NCBI GenBank assembly: GCA_947495075.1
Contig: CANLXH010000002.1
Span: 1,178,001 to 1,242,000, forward strand
Direction of reading: 5' to 3'
DNA from: an uncultured Croceitalea sp.
GTDB taxonomy: Bacteria; Bacteroidota; Bacteroidia; Flavobacteriales; Flavobacteriaceae
DNA length: 64,000 bases
Every line of letters begins with the position of its first letter. Positions within the stretch are counted from its first letter, which is position 1. Shown piece after piece: positions 16,801 through 27,147 of the stretch. Below the pieces are notes generated by a model. That model did not search any database. It saw only the letters and a program-made list of their open reading frames with translations, and had not been told where the DNA came from. The position numbers were made by a program, and so were the translations under genes.

Positions 16801-19302
16801 ATGAAACACACCTATCACATACACGGAATGACCTGCAATGGTTGCAGAACCCACGTGGAAAATACACTTTCTAATATAGAAGGGGTAATTAAGGTAGTTG
16901 TCAATCTTGAAAAAGGGGAAGCTACCATTGAGATGGAATCACATATTCCCATCGAGAAATTTCAGGAAGCCTTAAAATTAGATGGTGATACATACAGTAT
17001 TCATAAACTGGGCGAACATCATCACTCGTCAGCTAAAGAGAAAGAAAAGCCTAAAGGTAAAGGAACGGGAACGTTCTATTGCCCGATGCATTGCGAGGGG
17101 GATAAAACTTATGACAAATCAGGTGATTGTCCAGTCTGCGGAATGGATTTGGTTGAAGAAATGAATCTATCGACTGCTTCTAATACGCAATACACTTGCC
17201 CGATGCATCCCGAAATCGTCAAGGACGAACCGGGAAGCTGTCCAATTTGTGGGATGGATTTAGTACCTATGGAACCCGACCTGTCCGCAGAGGAAAAGAC
17301 CTATATAAAACTGCTCAAAAAATTCTGGATAGCGGTCGCATTTACATTACCCATTTTCATAATTGCAATGTCCGAAATGCTGACCAACAATCCATTATAT
17401 GATATATTGGAAATGAAGTATTGGAACTGGATTCAGTTTGTGCTTTCCATACCTGTGGTGTTTTACGCCACTTGGATGTTCTTTGAGCGTGCGTATCGCA
17501 GTATAAAAACGTGGAACCTCAATATGTTTACCCTCATTGGTATCGGTGCTGGTGTTGCTTGGTTATTCAGTGTATTCGGAATGCTCGTACCCGATTTTTT
17601 CCCAGACCAATTTAAGACCGAAGCAGGTACTGTTCACGTTTATTTTGAAGCAGCTACCGTAATTCTCACTTTAGTCTTATTGGGTCAACTGCTCGAAGCA
17701 CGTGCTCATAGTAAGACCAATTCTGCGGTAAAGGAACTGTTGAAGTTAGCACCTAATAAGGCTATCAAAATTGTCGATGGTGAAGAAAAAGAAGTTAGTA
17801 TCGATGAAATTGAGTTGGGTGATATTCTAAGAGTAAAACCAGGCGATAAGATTCCTGTTGACGGTGTTGTAATCGAAGGGGAAACTTCTATTGATGAATC
17901 AATGATTACAGGTGAACCTATTCCCGTAAATAAAACCGTAGAAGATAAAGTCAGTAGCGGAACAATCAATGGCAACCAGTCCTTTTTAATGAAAGCTGAA
18001 AAAGTTGGTTCGGACACGCTATTATCCCAAATTATCCATATGGTAAATGATGCTAGTCGTAGCCGTGCGCCAATCCAGAATTTGGCCGATAAGGTTTCGG
18101 GATATTTCGTGCCAGTTGTGGTAATAATTGCCTTGATAACTTTTGCTGTTTGGGCAATATGGGGGCCGGAACCAGCTTATGTCTATGCTTTAGTCAATGC
18201 CATTGCCGTATTAATAATCGCTTGCCCTTGTGCTTTGGGATTAGCCACACCAATGTCTGTTATGGTAGGCGTTGGTAAAGGTGCGCAAAATGGTGTGCTT
18301 ATCAAAAATGCTGAAGCACTCGAAAAGATGGACAAGGTAGATACGCTCATTGTTGACAAGACGGGAACTATCACAGAGGGAAAACCTACGGTCGAAAAAG
18401 TTGGGTCTTTTGATAATGGCTTTACCGAAAACGAAGTACTACAATACATAGTTTCATTAAACAGCCAAAGTGAACACCCCCTTGCTGAAGCTACAGTTAA
18501 ATACGGGAAAGAACAACAGACAGAATTTCTAAAAACCGATGGTTTTAATGCCGTTACAGGTAAAGGTGTTGAAGGAAACGTCAATGGTAAAGAAGTGTCT
18601 CTGGGCAATGCCAAAATGATGGAATTCGCAAATGCGAAGCTTTCAGAAGCTATGGAAAATGATGCGCAGACGTATCAAAAGCAAGGCAAAACAGTTTCCT
18701 ATATAGCCATCAAAGGAAAAGTCGTAGGATATGTTGTTATAGGCGACAAAATCAAGAAAACAAGTGCCAAGGCTATCAAAGCATTACAGGACAAAAATAT
18801 TGATGTGATAATGCTCACAGGCGACAATCACGATACCGCCCAAGCCGTTGCAAAGGAACTTAATCTTGCCGATTTTAAAGCAGGAATGCTACCTGAAAAC
18901 AAACTGCGGGAAGTGGAAAAACTTCAGAAAAATGGAAACGTGGTTGCAATGGCTGGCGATGGTATTAATGATGCACCTGCTTTGGCAAAAAGCGATGTTG
19001 GTATAGCAATGGGAACAGGAACGGACGTAGCCATTGAAAGTGCAGCTCTCACATTAGTAAAAGGCGACTTACACGGTATAGTGAAAGCTCGTAACCTAAG
19101 TCACGTTGTTATGAGGAACATTAAACAGAATCTGTTTTTCGCACTCATCTATAATACTTTGGGCATACCGATAGCTGCGGGCTTACTCTACCCATTTTTT
19201 GGAATTCTGCTGTCCCCGATGATTGCAGCTTTGGCAATGAGCTTTAGTTCTGTTTCAGTAATTGCCAATGCTTTGAGGTTACGTTCCAAAAAGATTGATT
19301 AG
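16801..19302 (+). CDS. copA: P1B-1 type copper/silver-exporting ATPase (CopA-like)
   Basis: 833 aa. N-terminal HMA domain with GMTCNGC; then two heavy-metal-binding domains, FYCPMHCEG...CPVCGMDLV and YTCPMHPEIV...CPICGMDLVPM; then the ATPase core with the transmembrane CPC (ACPCALGLATP, near residue 475), phosphorylation site DKTGTITEG (near 518), SEHPLAEA, and GDGINDAPAL (near 718). The late helix pair contains YN and MSFSS (MxxSS), the mark of Cu+/Ag+ selectivity. It pumps monovalent copper or silver out of the cytoplasm to the periplasm, where the RND system takes over. Preceded by a long hairpin; followed after 25 bp by cusB. Confidence 0.95.
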   Translation: MKHTYHIHGMTCNGCRTHVENTLSNIEGVIKVVVNLEKGEATIEMESHIPIEKFQEALKLDGDTYSIHKLGEHHHSSAKEKEKPKGKGTGTFYCPMHCEGDKTYDKSGDCPVCGMDLVEEMNLSTASNTQYTCPMHPEIVKDEPGSCPICGMDLVPMEPDLSAEEKTYIKLLKKFWIAVAFTLPIFIIAMSEMLTNNPLYDILEMKYWNWIQFVLSIPVVFYATWMFFERAYRSIKTWNLNMFTLIGIGAGVAWLFSVFGMLVPDFFPDQFKTEAGTVHVYFEAATVILTLVLLGQLLEARAHSKTNSAVKELLKLAPNKAIKIVDGEEKEVSIDEIELGDILRVKPGDKIPVDGVVIEGETSIDESMITGEPIPVNKTVEDKVSSGTINGNQSFLMKAEKVGSDTLLSQIIHMVNDASRSRAPIQNLADKVSGYFVPVVVIIALITFAVWAIWGPEPAYVYALVNAIAVLIIACPCALGLATPMSVMVGVGKGAQNGVLIKNAEALEKMDKVDTLIVDKTGTITEGKPTVEKVGSFDNGFTENEVLQYIVSLNSQSEHPLAEATVKYGKEQQTEFLKTDGFNAVTGKGVEGNVNGKEVSLGNAKMMEFANAKLSEAMENDAQTYQKQGKTVSYIAIKGKVVGYVVIGDKIKKTSAKAIKALQDKNIDVIMLTGDNHDTAQAVAKELNLADFKAGMLPENKLREVEKLQKNGNVVAMAGDGINDAPALAKSDVGIAMGTGTDVAIESAALTLVKGDLHGIVKARNLSHVVMRNIKQNLFFALIYNTLGIPIAAGLLYPFFGILLSPMIAALAMSFSSVSVIANALRLRSKKID

Positions 19303-19327
19303 AAAACTTAGTTAAAATTGAAAAGTT

Positions 19328-21100
19328 ATGAATAAAAACATTTTATACATCAGTATCGCAGTCCTAGTAGGACTGCTTGGTGGATGGCTCATTTTTGGTG
19401 GTAATTCTACCGAAAAAGATGAGACGGATATGACCGAAACGCACGACCATTCTGGCGAAAGTGCTGAACAAATGTGGACGTGCTCTATGCACCCACAAAT
19501 TATGCAACCAGAACCAGGTGATTGCCCAATATGTGGTATGGATTTAATTCCAGCAGAATCTAGTGCAGATGGTTTGGCGATGAACGAAATAAAAATGACG
19601 AAAAATGCAATGGCATTGGCAAACGTTCAAACCACCATTGTAGGCAATGCATCTGCAGACAACGAGAATATGATTTCCCTTTCAGGTAAAATCAAAATGA
19701 ATGAGGAAGAAAACGCAATTCAAGCCAGTTATTTTGACGGCAGGATTGAGCGTCTCAATATCAATTTTGAAGGCCAGGAAGTAAGAAAAGGACAATTGCT
19801 TGCCACCATTTATGCGCCAAATTTGGTAGCGGCTCAACAAGAATTGATTACCGCAGCTTCACTTAAGGTATCACAACCAGAATTATATAGAGCGGTGCGT
19901 AATAAGCTTAAACTTTGGAAGCTATCGGACAGCCAAATTAATAGCATTGAGGAATCTGGAAAAGTTAGAGAAAACTTCCCTATATACGCTACCGTTAGTG
20001 GTACAGTATCGGAAAAAATGGCTTCTGAAGGCGACTACGTAAAGCAAGGGCAACCCATTGTAAAAGTGAGCAATCTAAATTATGTTTGGGCAGAATTCGA
20101 TGCCTATGAAAATCAGATTTCTGAATTTAAGAAAGGTCAAAAAATCCAGATTACGACGAATGCCTATCCAAATGAAGTATTTGATGCTACGGTTTCCTTT
20201 ATAGACCCTGTTTTAAATACCCAGACGAGAACAGTAGTAGTGCGTGCTAATTTGAAAAATAATAAAGGCCTTTTTAAGCCAGGGATGTTTGTCACGGGTA
20301 AAATCAAAAGCAAATCAAATAGTTTAGAGGCACAACTTCGCATTCCAGCAAGCGCTGTATTGTGGACAGGTGAACGCTCGTTGGTTTATATAAAAACCAA
20401 TCCAAATGAACCCATTTTTGAAATGCAGGAAGTAACACTCGGTAATCGAGTTGGCGACATATTTATGGTTGCTTCTGGATTACAAGAGGGCGATGAAATA
20501 GTGACCAATGGAACATTCACGGTAGATGCAGCTGCTCAATTGCAGGGTAAGAAGTCAATGATGAACAAATCAGGTGGAAAAACTATGACGGGTCACGAAG
20601 GACATTTAGGAACACAGAACACGGAAAGTGAAACCAATGGCAGTTCAACAATGAAAATGAAATTACCAGAGACATCCCAAATTGCGTTTCAATCTGCTTT
20701 AATCCCATATCTTAAAATGAAAGATGCCTTTGTAGCTAGTGATGCTCAAAAGGTTTCGACTTTCTCAAAGGCTACTTTGGAAGGATTAAAGACCGTTTCT
20801 GATTCAGGTTTGGGTAAAATGGAACAAGCCCATATTTCCAAAATCAAGAAAATATTGGTATCAATTAATGAAAGTGAAGACATTGAAACTCAGCGTAGTC
20901 ATTTTGTTGTGTTGAATCAAAATTTCGTGCCGATTGTTAAGACTATACAAGGTCTAAGTTCGAAGGTATATATTCAAAAATGTCCAATGGCAAATAATAA
21001 TAGAGGGGCATTCTGGATAAGTGAAGATAAAGAAATTAGTAACCCATATTATGGGGAACAGATGTTAACTTGTGGAAGTGTAATTGATTCGGTTCAATAG
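19328..21100 (+). CDS. cusB: CusB-type periplasmic adaptor with metal-binding and DUF3347 domains
   Basis: 590 aa. An N-terminal membrane anchor (ILYISIAVLVGLLGGWLIFG) precedes a heavy-metal-binding domain WTCSMHPQIM...CPICGMDLIP. Next comes the membrane-fusion core with barrel-sandwich halves (FDGRIERLNINFEGQEVRKG, IYATVSGTVSEKMASEGDYV) and beta-barrel (LRIPASAVLWTGERSLVYIK). The C-terminal ~150 residues are DUF3347 (YIQKCPMANN...NPYYGEQMLTCG), the same fold as the small lipoprotein at 15706-16266. Adaptors link the RND pump and TolC and pass metal to the pump; the extra domains suggest metal capture from the P-type ATPase or chaperones. Confidence 0.93.
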   Translation: MNKNILYISIAVLVGLLGGWLIFGGNSTEKDETDMTETHDHSGESAEQMWTCSMHPQIMQPEPGDCPICGMDLIPAESSADGLAMNEIKMTKNAMALANVQTTIVGNASADNENMISLSGKIKMNEEENAIQASYFDGRIERLNINFEGQEVRKGQLLATIYAPNLVAAQQELITAASLKVSQPELYRAVRNKLKLWKLSDSQINSIEESGKVRENFPIYATVSGTVSEKMASEGDYVKQGQPIVKVSNLNYVWAEFDAYENQISEFKKGQKIQITTNAYPNEVFDATVSFIDPVLNTQTRTVVVRANLKNNKGLFKPGMFVTGKIKSKSNSLEAQLRIPASAVLWTGERSLVYIKTNPNEPIFEMQEVTLGNRVGDIFMVASGLQEGDEIVTNGTFTVDAAAQLQGKKSMMNKSGGKTMTGHEGHLGTQNTESETNGSSTMKMKLPETSQIAFQSALIPYLKMKDAFVASDAQKVSTFSKATLEGLKTVSDSGLGKMEQAHISKIKKILVSINESEDIETQRSHFVVLNQNFVPIVKTIQGLSSKVYIQKCPMANNNRGAFWISEDKEISNPYYGEQMLTCGSVIDSVQ

Positions 21101-21140
21101 TGTAACTCATCTTTGCAACACAGTTGCACGAAAATATTTT

Positions 21141-21155
21141 TATCTTTGCAATGTG
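21141..21155 (+). promoter_or_regulatory. Bacteroidetes-type promoter overlapping a GTG start
   Basis: TATCTTTG at 21141-21148 matches TAnnTTTG; TTGCAC lies about 17 bp upstream. Transcription would begin close to the GTG at 21153, so the message may be nearly leaderless. Confidence 0.45.
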
Positions 21156-21461
21156 AAATTTGTAGCAATCATACTATCAATATATTTCTTAGCACTCAAT
21201 GTAGTGCCTTGTAGTGATGCAGGGAACGTTAAAGACGACACCCAAATCACATCCGTATCTGATTTTGATGGCGACCACGACCAAGATTGCGAACTATGCT
21301 CGCCATTTTGCAATTGCCATTGTTGCCACGTTCATACTATAAGTTTCGGACTTACGACATTTGAACCGTTGCAACCACTAATTCCGCAAGATAACTTTAA
21401 CCATTTTGATAGTATAGGTAAAGATATTTCCCTTTCCCCTTTGCAACCCCCGCAGGTTTAA
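21153..21461 (+). CDS. Small Cys/His-rich exported protein (DUF6660-like)
   Basis: About 102 aa from GTG 21153 (KFVAIILSIYFLALNVVPC). Signal peptide or anchor, then an acidic stretch (DFDGDHDQDCELCSPFCNC) and HCCHVHT: a cluster of Cys and His that should bind a metal ion. Small proteins of this type precede CzcA-type pumps in Flavobacteria. A start at 21084 would put 23 residues of non-protein-like sequence over a TAnnTTTG promoter and is rejected. Followed by the CusA-TolC fusion after 121 bp. Confidence 0.65.
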   Translation: MKFVAIILSIYFLALNVVPCSDAGNVKDDTQITSVSDFDGDHDQDCELCSPFCNCHCCHVHTISFGLTTFEPLQPLIPQDNFNHFDSIGKDISLSPLQPPQV

Positions 21462-21582
21462 TTTAGTTTATACAGGATAGCTATATCCCGTTTTGAAGTT
21501 TTCAAATTTTGAAAACTTCAGTTGGTGCATTTCGCTTGCGCGAGAGCATAATATCATTTTAACTGAATTAACACCTTAATCT

Positions 21583-24500
21583 ATGATTAATAGAATCATT
21601 GATTTTTCAATCAATAACAAATTTATAATTGGTCTGCTAACCTTGGCACTAATCGGTGCAGGTATCTATAGTATGACTAAAGTTCCCATTGACGCCGTAC
21701 CGGATATTACAAATAATCAGGTACAGGTCATCACACAATCGCCCAATCTGGGAACAGAGGATATAGAGCAATTCGTGACCTATCCAATAGAAGTTGCTAT
21801 GAGCAATCTGCCCAATGTAAAGGAAATTCGCTCGATTTCTCGTTTTGGACTTTCCGTGGTAACGGTTGTATTTGATGATGATATGGGAACGTATCTGCCA
21901 CGTCAGCTCGTTTCCGAGAAACTGACTGAAGTACGTGAGCAGATTCCCGAAGAACTAGGTCAACCTTCTATGGGGCCTATTTCAACAGGCTTGGGGGAAG
22001 TATATCAATATACCCTGAAAGTTGAACCTGAGTTTCAGGACAAGTATTCCTTGTCCGATTTACGCACAATGCAAGACTGGATTGTCCAAAGACAAATGGC
22101 AATGGTTCCAGGGGTTGTTGAAATCAACGCCATTGGTGGAAAAATAAAACAATATGAGGTAGCCGTTGACCCCAATGAACTAAAGGCTATTGGTCTTACA
22201 ATTACAGATGTTTTCGAAGCCTTGGAAGCGAACAATAAAAATACGGGTGGTGCTTATATCGAAAAAAACCACCAAGCCAACTTTATTCGTGGCGAAGGTT
22301 TGGTACGCAACCTTGATGACATCAAAAAAATCATTATCAAAAATGAAAACGGTGTGCCAATTACCGTAAGTGATGTTGCCGATGTACGATTCGGTTCTGC
22401 CGTGCGCTATGGGGCATTGACACAGGATGGCGAAGGCGAGGTCGTTGGTGGACTTGTTATGATGCTTAAAGGGGCAAACTCAAACGATGTCATTGTCCGT
22501 GTAAAGGATAGGATGACCGAAATCCAGAAATCACTTCCGGAAGGGGTTATCATTCAGCCCTTGTTGGATAGAAGTAAACTCATAAGTGAAACTACGGGAA
22601 CAGTACGCAACAATTTACTAGAAGGTGCACTTATAGTAATTTTTGTTTTGGTCTTTTTGTTAGGTAACTGGCGTGGTGGATTGATTGTAGCTTCTACTAT
22701 CCCACTATCCTTATTATTCGCTTTTATACTGATGAACATTTTTGATGTTTGGGCAAACCTGATGAGTTTAGGGGCAATCGACTTCGGTATTATCGTAGAT
22801 GGTGCGGTCATCATTGTGGAAGCCAGCGTATTTTTAATGGGCAGCTATATACTCAAAAAGAAGACCTTGAAAAAAGAAGACCGGGATTCAATAGCCGCTA
22901 ATGCATCCAAAAAGATGATGAACGCTGCTTTTTTCGGGCAATTGATAATCCTAATTGTGTTCCTACCCATTTTAACATTGGAAGGTGTAGAAGGAAAGAT
23001 GTTCCAACCAATGGCACTAACATTCATATTTGCGATGATAGGGGCAATGTTTCTATGTTTAACCTATGTACCTATGATGTCAGCCCTATTTTTAAAACCA
23101 CCAAAAACGGAAAAGAAATCGTGGGGCGACCGTTTTGTATTTTGGGTGCAAAGAAAGTATGAACCTCTTTTATTACGAACTTTAAAAAAAGGAAAGTGGG
23201 TCGTGGGTATTGCAGTTGCAACATTTGCAATAGCTGTATTTGTATTTTCTAAAATGGGCGGCGAGTTTATTCCACAATTAGATGAGGGCGATATAGCCTT
23301 CCACGCCATTTTGAAGCCGGGTAGTTCCCTCAGCGAAACGATTGAGACCACTACCAAGATAGAGCGCATCGTAAAAACCGAATTTCCCGAAGTAGAAAAA
23401 ATTGTGAGTCGTATAGGTGTGGCTGAAGTACCAACCGACCCTATGCCGATGGACTTTGCCGATGTATTTGTTATACTGAAACCACAGGACGAATGGGTGT
23501 CAGCTGAATCAAAGGATGAACTTATCGACAAGATAAAGGATGCCGTAAGTATTATTCCAGGTGTCAACTATGAGTTTACCCAACCCATCGAAATGAGGTT
23601 CAATGAACTGTTGGAAGGTATCCGTGAGGATGTTGCCATTAAAATTTATGGTGAGGATATCGATGTGCTTGCTGCTAAAGCGGACGAGATTACCAAAATC
23701 ATAGCGGGTACCGAAGGTATAGGCGATATGAGAGCGGAAGCTACTTCAGGCCTGCCTCAGATGACTATAAAGTACAATCGTGATAAACTGGCACAATACG
23801 GTGTTAGCATCGACCAACTTAATACGATAGTCCAATCTGCTTTTGCTGGCGGATATGCAGGTGTCATCTTTGAGGGCGAAAAGCGTTTCGATTTAGTCGT
23901 TAGGCTCGACGAACAGAACCGTACAGATATCAACGACATTAGGAATCTGTATATCAATTTACCGAACGGTTCACAGATTCCCCTTCAAGAATTGGCAAAT
24001 ATCGAGTACACACCGGGACCGATGCAGATAAGCCGGGACAATACCAACCGTAGAACCTACGTGGGTGTAAATGTGCGTGGACGTGATGTGGAATCTTTAG
24101 TCAACGAGATTAAGACTAAGCTGGATGCTAACCTAGATTTACCACCAGGATATTTTATTCGCTACGGTGGCGCATTCGAGAATCTGGAAAGGGCAAGTGA
24201 CAAATTGCAGACTGTAGTTCCTGTGGCGTTGTTCCTTATTTTTATCCTGATTTATTTTGCGTTAAAATCGTTTCCACAGACCTTGATGATTTACTTGGCC
24301 ATCCCGATGGCGACCATAGGCGGTGTATTTGCCTTATGGCTCAGGGATATGCCCTTTAGCATTTCCGCAGGGGTCGGCTTTATTGTGCTCTTTGGGGTTG
24401 CGGTATTGAACGGATTAGTAATGATAAGTGGACTCAACGAGTTAAAAGAGGAAGGTGTTACCGACCTCAAAGAACGTATTATAGAGGGCACAAAAAGAAG

Positions 24501-25929
24501 AGTACGCCCCATTATGCTGACCGCATTTACAGATATTTTAGGCTTCCTTCCTATGGCTATTTCAGCTTCCGCAGGGGCAGAAGTACAGCGACCATTGGCG
24601 ACCGTCGTTATCGGTGGTTTGATTACTTCTACACTTTTAACACTCTTTATCCTTCCCATCTTCTATCAATGGGTCGAGAAGCGTTCAGAACGGAAGAAAA
24701 AAATAAGTCCAAAGTTTGTTACCGCGACGGCGGTAGTCTGTTTCCTTTTTGCTTTCACGAAGGTGGAAGCACAACAATCACAAACTAAACGAGATAGTTT
24801 ACCTATAATTTCATTGGAACAGGCGGTAGAAATTTCTAAAAAAAACTATCCTCTGTTGAAAACGAAACAGTTGGAAATCCAGAAACAGAACGCCCTTAAG
24901 GGTACGGCTTATGACTTCGGTAATACCCAAGTGTTTACTGGTGGTGAGGAAGTAAGCGACGGTCAGGGTATTTATACTTTGGTAGGTGTAGGGCAACAAA
25001 ACATAAATCTTTTCGGAATTGGCGCAAAAAAGCGTTTGCAAAAACAGCGTATTGCCTTAGCCGAAACCTCTCTTGACCTTTCAGGACTGCAAGTGGAACA
25101 GGAAGCAAAAAAGGCGTGGTCTCAAGCGTATCAACAACGACAGAAATATGAACTCTACCGTGAACTGGATTCCATCTATTCACAATTTGAAAAAGCAATC
25201 GAACTCAATTTCAGAGTAGAGGCCATTTCACGATTGGAATATTCGTCTGCGACCAATCAAGCATTGCAAATCAACAATAAACTGTTACAAGCCGAGAGCG
25301 ACTATGCCATTGCACTTCAAAAGCTCAATCTATGGTTGGTTTCCGATACTTTTTACACCGTTCCCGACACCCTAGACGAAAGTGAAATGGCTTTAATGGG
25401 AATACCCACTAGTATTGAGAATCATCCCGAACTGGAACTTTCACAAAAGCGAATCGACGAAGCTGAAGCCAGCTACAAAGCTGCTCGTTCTGATTTGTTG
25501 CCTAATCTCAACCTTCAGGGCGGATTGCAACAAGTGAACGGAAGCAGCGGATTCTACACCTATCAGGCAGGAATATCCGTTCCCCTATTCTCTGGCACCA
25601 AACGCAGTCAGGCCAAGGCTTCTAAAATTGATAGCGAAATCGCCAAGACTAATGCGGATTTTGTTAAACGCCAATTACAATCAGAATATCGACAAGCCTT
25701 ACAAGCTTACCAAAAGTGGGAAGCATCTTGGCAATTTTACAAAAACAAAGCGTTGCCACTCGCCAAGGAACAGCGACGGGGTGCTTTGATAGCCTATAAA
25801 GAAGGTGCAGTCGATTATGCAGCTTTTACTCAAATAATAAGGGATGCCATACAGACCGAAATGGATGCGCTGGACACTCTTGACAATTATCTAAAATCAG
25901 TTTTCGAACTACAATATTTCAAACAATAA
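21583..25929 (+). CDS. czcA: CzcA-type RND pump fused to a TolC-like domain
   Basis: 1448 aa. Residues 1 to about 1040 are a complete heavy-metal RND pump (KVPIDAVPDITNNQVQ, YPIEVAMSNLPNVKEIRSIS, LGAIDFGIIVDGAVIIVEAS, GFIVLFGVAVLNGLVMI). The DFGIIVDGAVI block carries the acidic residues of proton transport in the divalent (Zn/Cd/Co) subgroup. After the last helix (LFILPIFYQWV) a linker leads to a second signal-peptide-like stretch (FVTATAVVCFLFAFTKVEAQ, about 1044-1063), then a TolC-family domain to the end. The fusion is found elsewhere in Bacteroidetes; whether the chain is cut at the internal signal is not known. The stop overlaps the next ATG. Confidence 0.92.
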   Translation: MINRIIDFSINNKFIIGLLTLALIGAGIYSMTKVPIDAVPDITNNQVQVITQSPNLGTEDIEQFVTYPIEVAMSNLPNVKEIRSISRFGLSVVTVVFDDDMGTYLPRQLVSEKLTEVREQIPEELGQPSMGPISTGLGEVYQYTLKVEPEFQDKYSLSDLRTMQDWIVQRQMAMVPGVVEINAIGGKIKQYEVAVDPNELKAIGLTITDVFEALEANNKNTGGAYIEKNHQANFIRGEGLVRNLDDIKKIIIKNENGVPITVSDVADVRFGSAVRYGALTQDGEGEVVGGLVMMLKGANSNDVIVRVKDRMTEIQKSLPEGVIIQPLLDRSKLISETTGTVRNNLLEGALIVIFVLVFLLGNWRGGLIVASTIPLSLLFAFILMNIFDVWANLMSLGAIDFGIIVDGAVIIVEASVFLMGSYILKKKTLKKEDRDSIAANASKKMMNAAFFGQLIILIVFLPILTLEGVEGKMFQPMALTFIFAMIGAMFLCLTYVPMMSALFLKPPKTEKKSWGDRFVFWVQRKYEPLLLRTLKKGKWVVGIAVATFAIAVFVFSKMGGEFIPQLDEGDIAFHAILKPGSSLSETIETTTKIERIVKTEFPEVEKIVSRIGVAEVPTDPMPMDFADVFVILKPQDEWVSAESKDELIDKIKDAVSIIPGVNYEFTQPIEMRFNELLEGIREDVAIKIYGEDIDVLAAKADEITKIIAGTEGIGDMRAEATSGLPQMTIKYNRDKLAQYGVSIDQLNTIVQSAFAGGYAGVIFEGEKRFDLVVRLDEQNRTDINDIRNLYINLPNGSQIPLQELANIEYTPGPMQISRDNTNRRTYVGVNVRGRDVESLVNEIKTKLDANLDLPPGYFIRYGGAFENLERASDKLQTVVPVALFLIFILIYFALKSFPQTLMIYLAIPMATIGGVFALWLRDMPFSISAGVGFIVLFGVAVLNGLVMISGLNELKEEGVTDLKERIIEGTKRRVRPIMLTAFTDILGFLPMAISASAGAEVQRPLATVVIGGLITSTLLTLFILPIFYQWVEKRSERKKKISPKFVTATAVVCFLFAFTKVEAQQSQTKRDSLPIISLEQAVEISKKNYPLLKTKQLEIQKQNALKGTAYDFGNTQVFTGGEEVSDGQGIYTLVGVGQQNINLFGIGAKKRLQKQRIALAETSLDLSGLQVEQEAKKAWSQAYQQRQKYELYRELDSIYSQFEKAIELNFRVEAISRLEYSSATNQALQINNKLLQAESDYAIALQKLNLWLVSDTFYTVPDTLDESEMALMGIPTSIENHPELELSQKRIDEAEASYKAARSDLLPNLNLQGGLQQVNGSSGFYTYQAGISVPLFSGTKRSQAKASKIDSEIAKTNADFVKRQLQSEYRQALQAYQKWEASWQFYKNKALPLAKEQRRGALIAYKEGAVDYAAFTQIIRDAIQTEMDALDTLDNYLKSVFELQYFKQ

Positions 25930-27131
25930 TGAAAAACCTATCCAAATATAGAGCCATCGGACTATTAGTGATGCTATTAGCATTGACCTCTTGTGGCAAT
26001 TCAAAAAGCGATACCTCAGAGAACAAAGAGGCAAATTCCGAAATGGAAAAAGAACATTCCGAAGGTGAAGCTGAGGAAGTGATGCTCACTACCAAACAGT
26101 TCGAAGCTTTACAAATGCAAATCGATACATTGCAAATGCGAAATATGAGCGGGTATGTGAAAGCCAACGGTCAATTGGAAGTCCCGCCACAGAACGAGGC
26201 CACCATCACGACCGTGGTTGGTGCAAATGTGGTGTCCATCAACGTCATTGAGGGCGATAAAGTCAACAAGGGCCAAACCGTTGCCTATTTATCTCATCCC
26301 AATATCATCCAGAAACAAACAGATTACCTCAATGCATACAGCAATAGTCAGTTCCTTAAAAAGGAATATGAACGACAAAAAACCCTATATGATGCTGGGG
26401 TAGGAAGCGGTGCAAATTTTCAAAAATCAGAAGCCGAATATCAGGCATCCCGAAGTATGGTAAAAGGCCTTGAAGCGCAATTGCAACAGTTGAGTATCAG
26501 CGCAGCTGGTGTGAGAAACGGCACAATTTATCAGCGTGTATCGCTCAGAAGTCCCATTGAGGGATTTGTTCAAAAAGTAGAAATTAAAACAGGCCAGTAC
26601 GTAGACCCACAGACCGACCTAATGGAAATCGTGGACACTCAACACGTGCACGCGGATTTAATGGTTTTTGAAAAGGATGTGTATAAAGTCAAGGAAGGGC
26701 AAAAAGTTACTTTCAATGTCCAATCCATTCCTGGGAAAGAACTTACCGCAGAAATCTATTCCGTTGGAAAGACTTTTGAACAGAATCCAAAAGCAATTCA
26801 CGTCCACGCCGATATTGAAAATAAGAAAGGTAACCTTATTCCCGGAATGTATATTCAGGGACGCATCCAAACAGACAACACTAAAACATTGGCTATGCCC
26901 GAAAGTGCCATAGCTGCTGATGGTAATAGGTTCTTTGTGTTTTCATCTGAAAAGGAAGATGATAATTGGGCTTTTATACCGTATGAAATAATTAAGGGTA
27001 CACAGGATGGTGATTGGATTGCCATTACATTTTTAACAGAACAAAAATTAAATGCAAAATATGCCTTTAACAACGCCTACTACTTAATGGCAGAAATGAA
27101 AAAGGGCGAATCTGAAGAAGACGGACATTGA
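25929..27131 (+). CDS. czcB: CzcB-type periplasmic adaptor, lipoprotein
   Basis: 400 aa. Lipoprotein signal LLVMLLALTSCGNS with Cys at about residue 22. A Glu-rich linker (KEANSEMEKEHSEGEAEEV) is followed by the membrane-fusion core: GYVKANGQLEVPPQNEATI, VEGDKVNKGQTVAYLSHP type lipoyl half, a coiled-coil (residues about 130-185), and the second half with LRSPIEGFVQKVEIKTGQYV. It begins with TAATG overlap on the CzcA-TolC stop, so the two are coupled and form one tripartite exporter with the outer-membrane part supplied by the fused TolC domain. Confidence 0.92.
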   Translation: MKNLSKYRAIGLLVMLLALTSCGNSKSDTSENKEANSEMEKEHSEGEAEEVMLTTKQFEALQMQIDTLQMRNMSGYVKANGQLEVPPQNEATITTVVGANVVSINVIEGDKVNKGQTVAYLSHPNIIQKQTDYLNAYSNSQFLKKEYERQKTLYDAGVGSGANFQKSEAEYQASRSMVKGLEAQLQQLSISAAGVRNGTIYQRVSLRSPIEGFVQKVEIKTGQYVDPQTDLMEIVDTQHVHADLMVFEKDVYKVKEGQKVTFNVQSIPGKELTAEIYSVGKTFEQNPKAIHVHADIENKKGNLIPGMYIQGRIQTDNTKTLAMPESAIAADGNRFFVFSSEKEDDNWAFIPYEIIKGTQDGDWIAITFLTEQKLNAKYAFNNAYYLMAEMKKGESEEDGH

Positions 27132-27147
27132 TAAAAAAAACTAAATA

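Noticed and set aside
21084-21152. Earlier start for the small Cys-rich protein
   Set aside because: The extra residues overlap the end of cusB and a promoter element; the signal peptide begins at GTG 21153.
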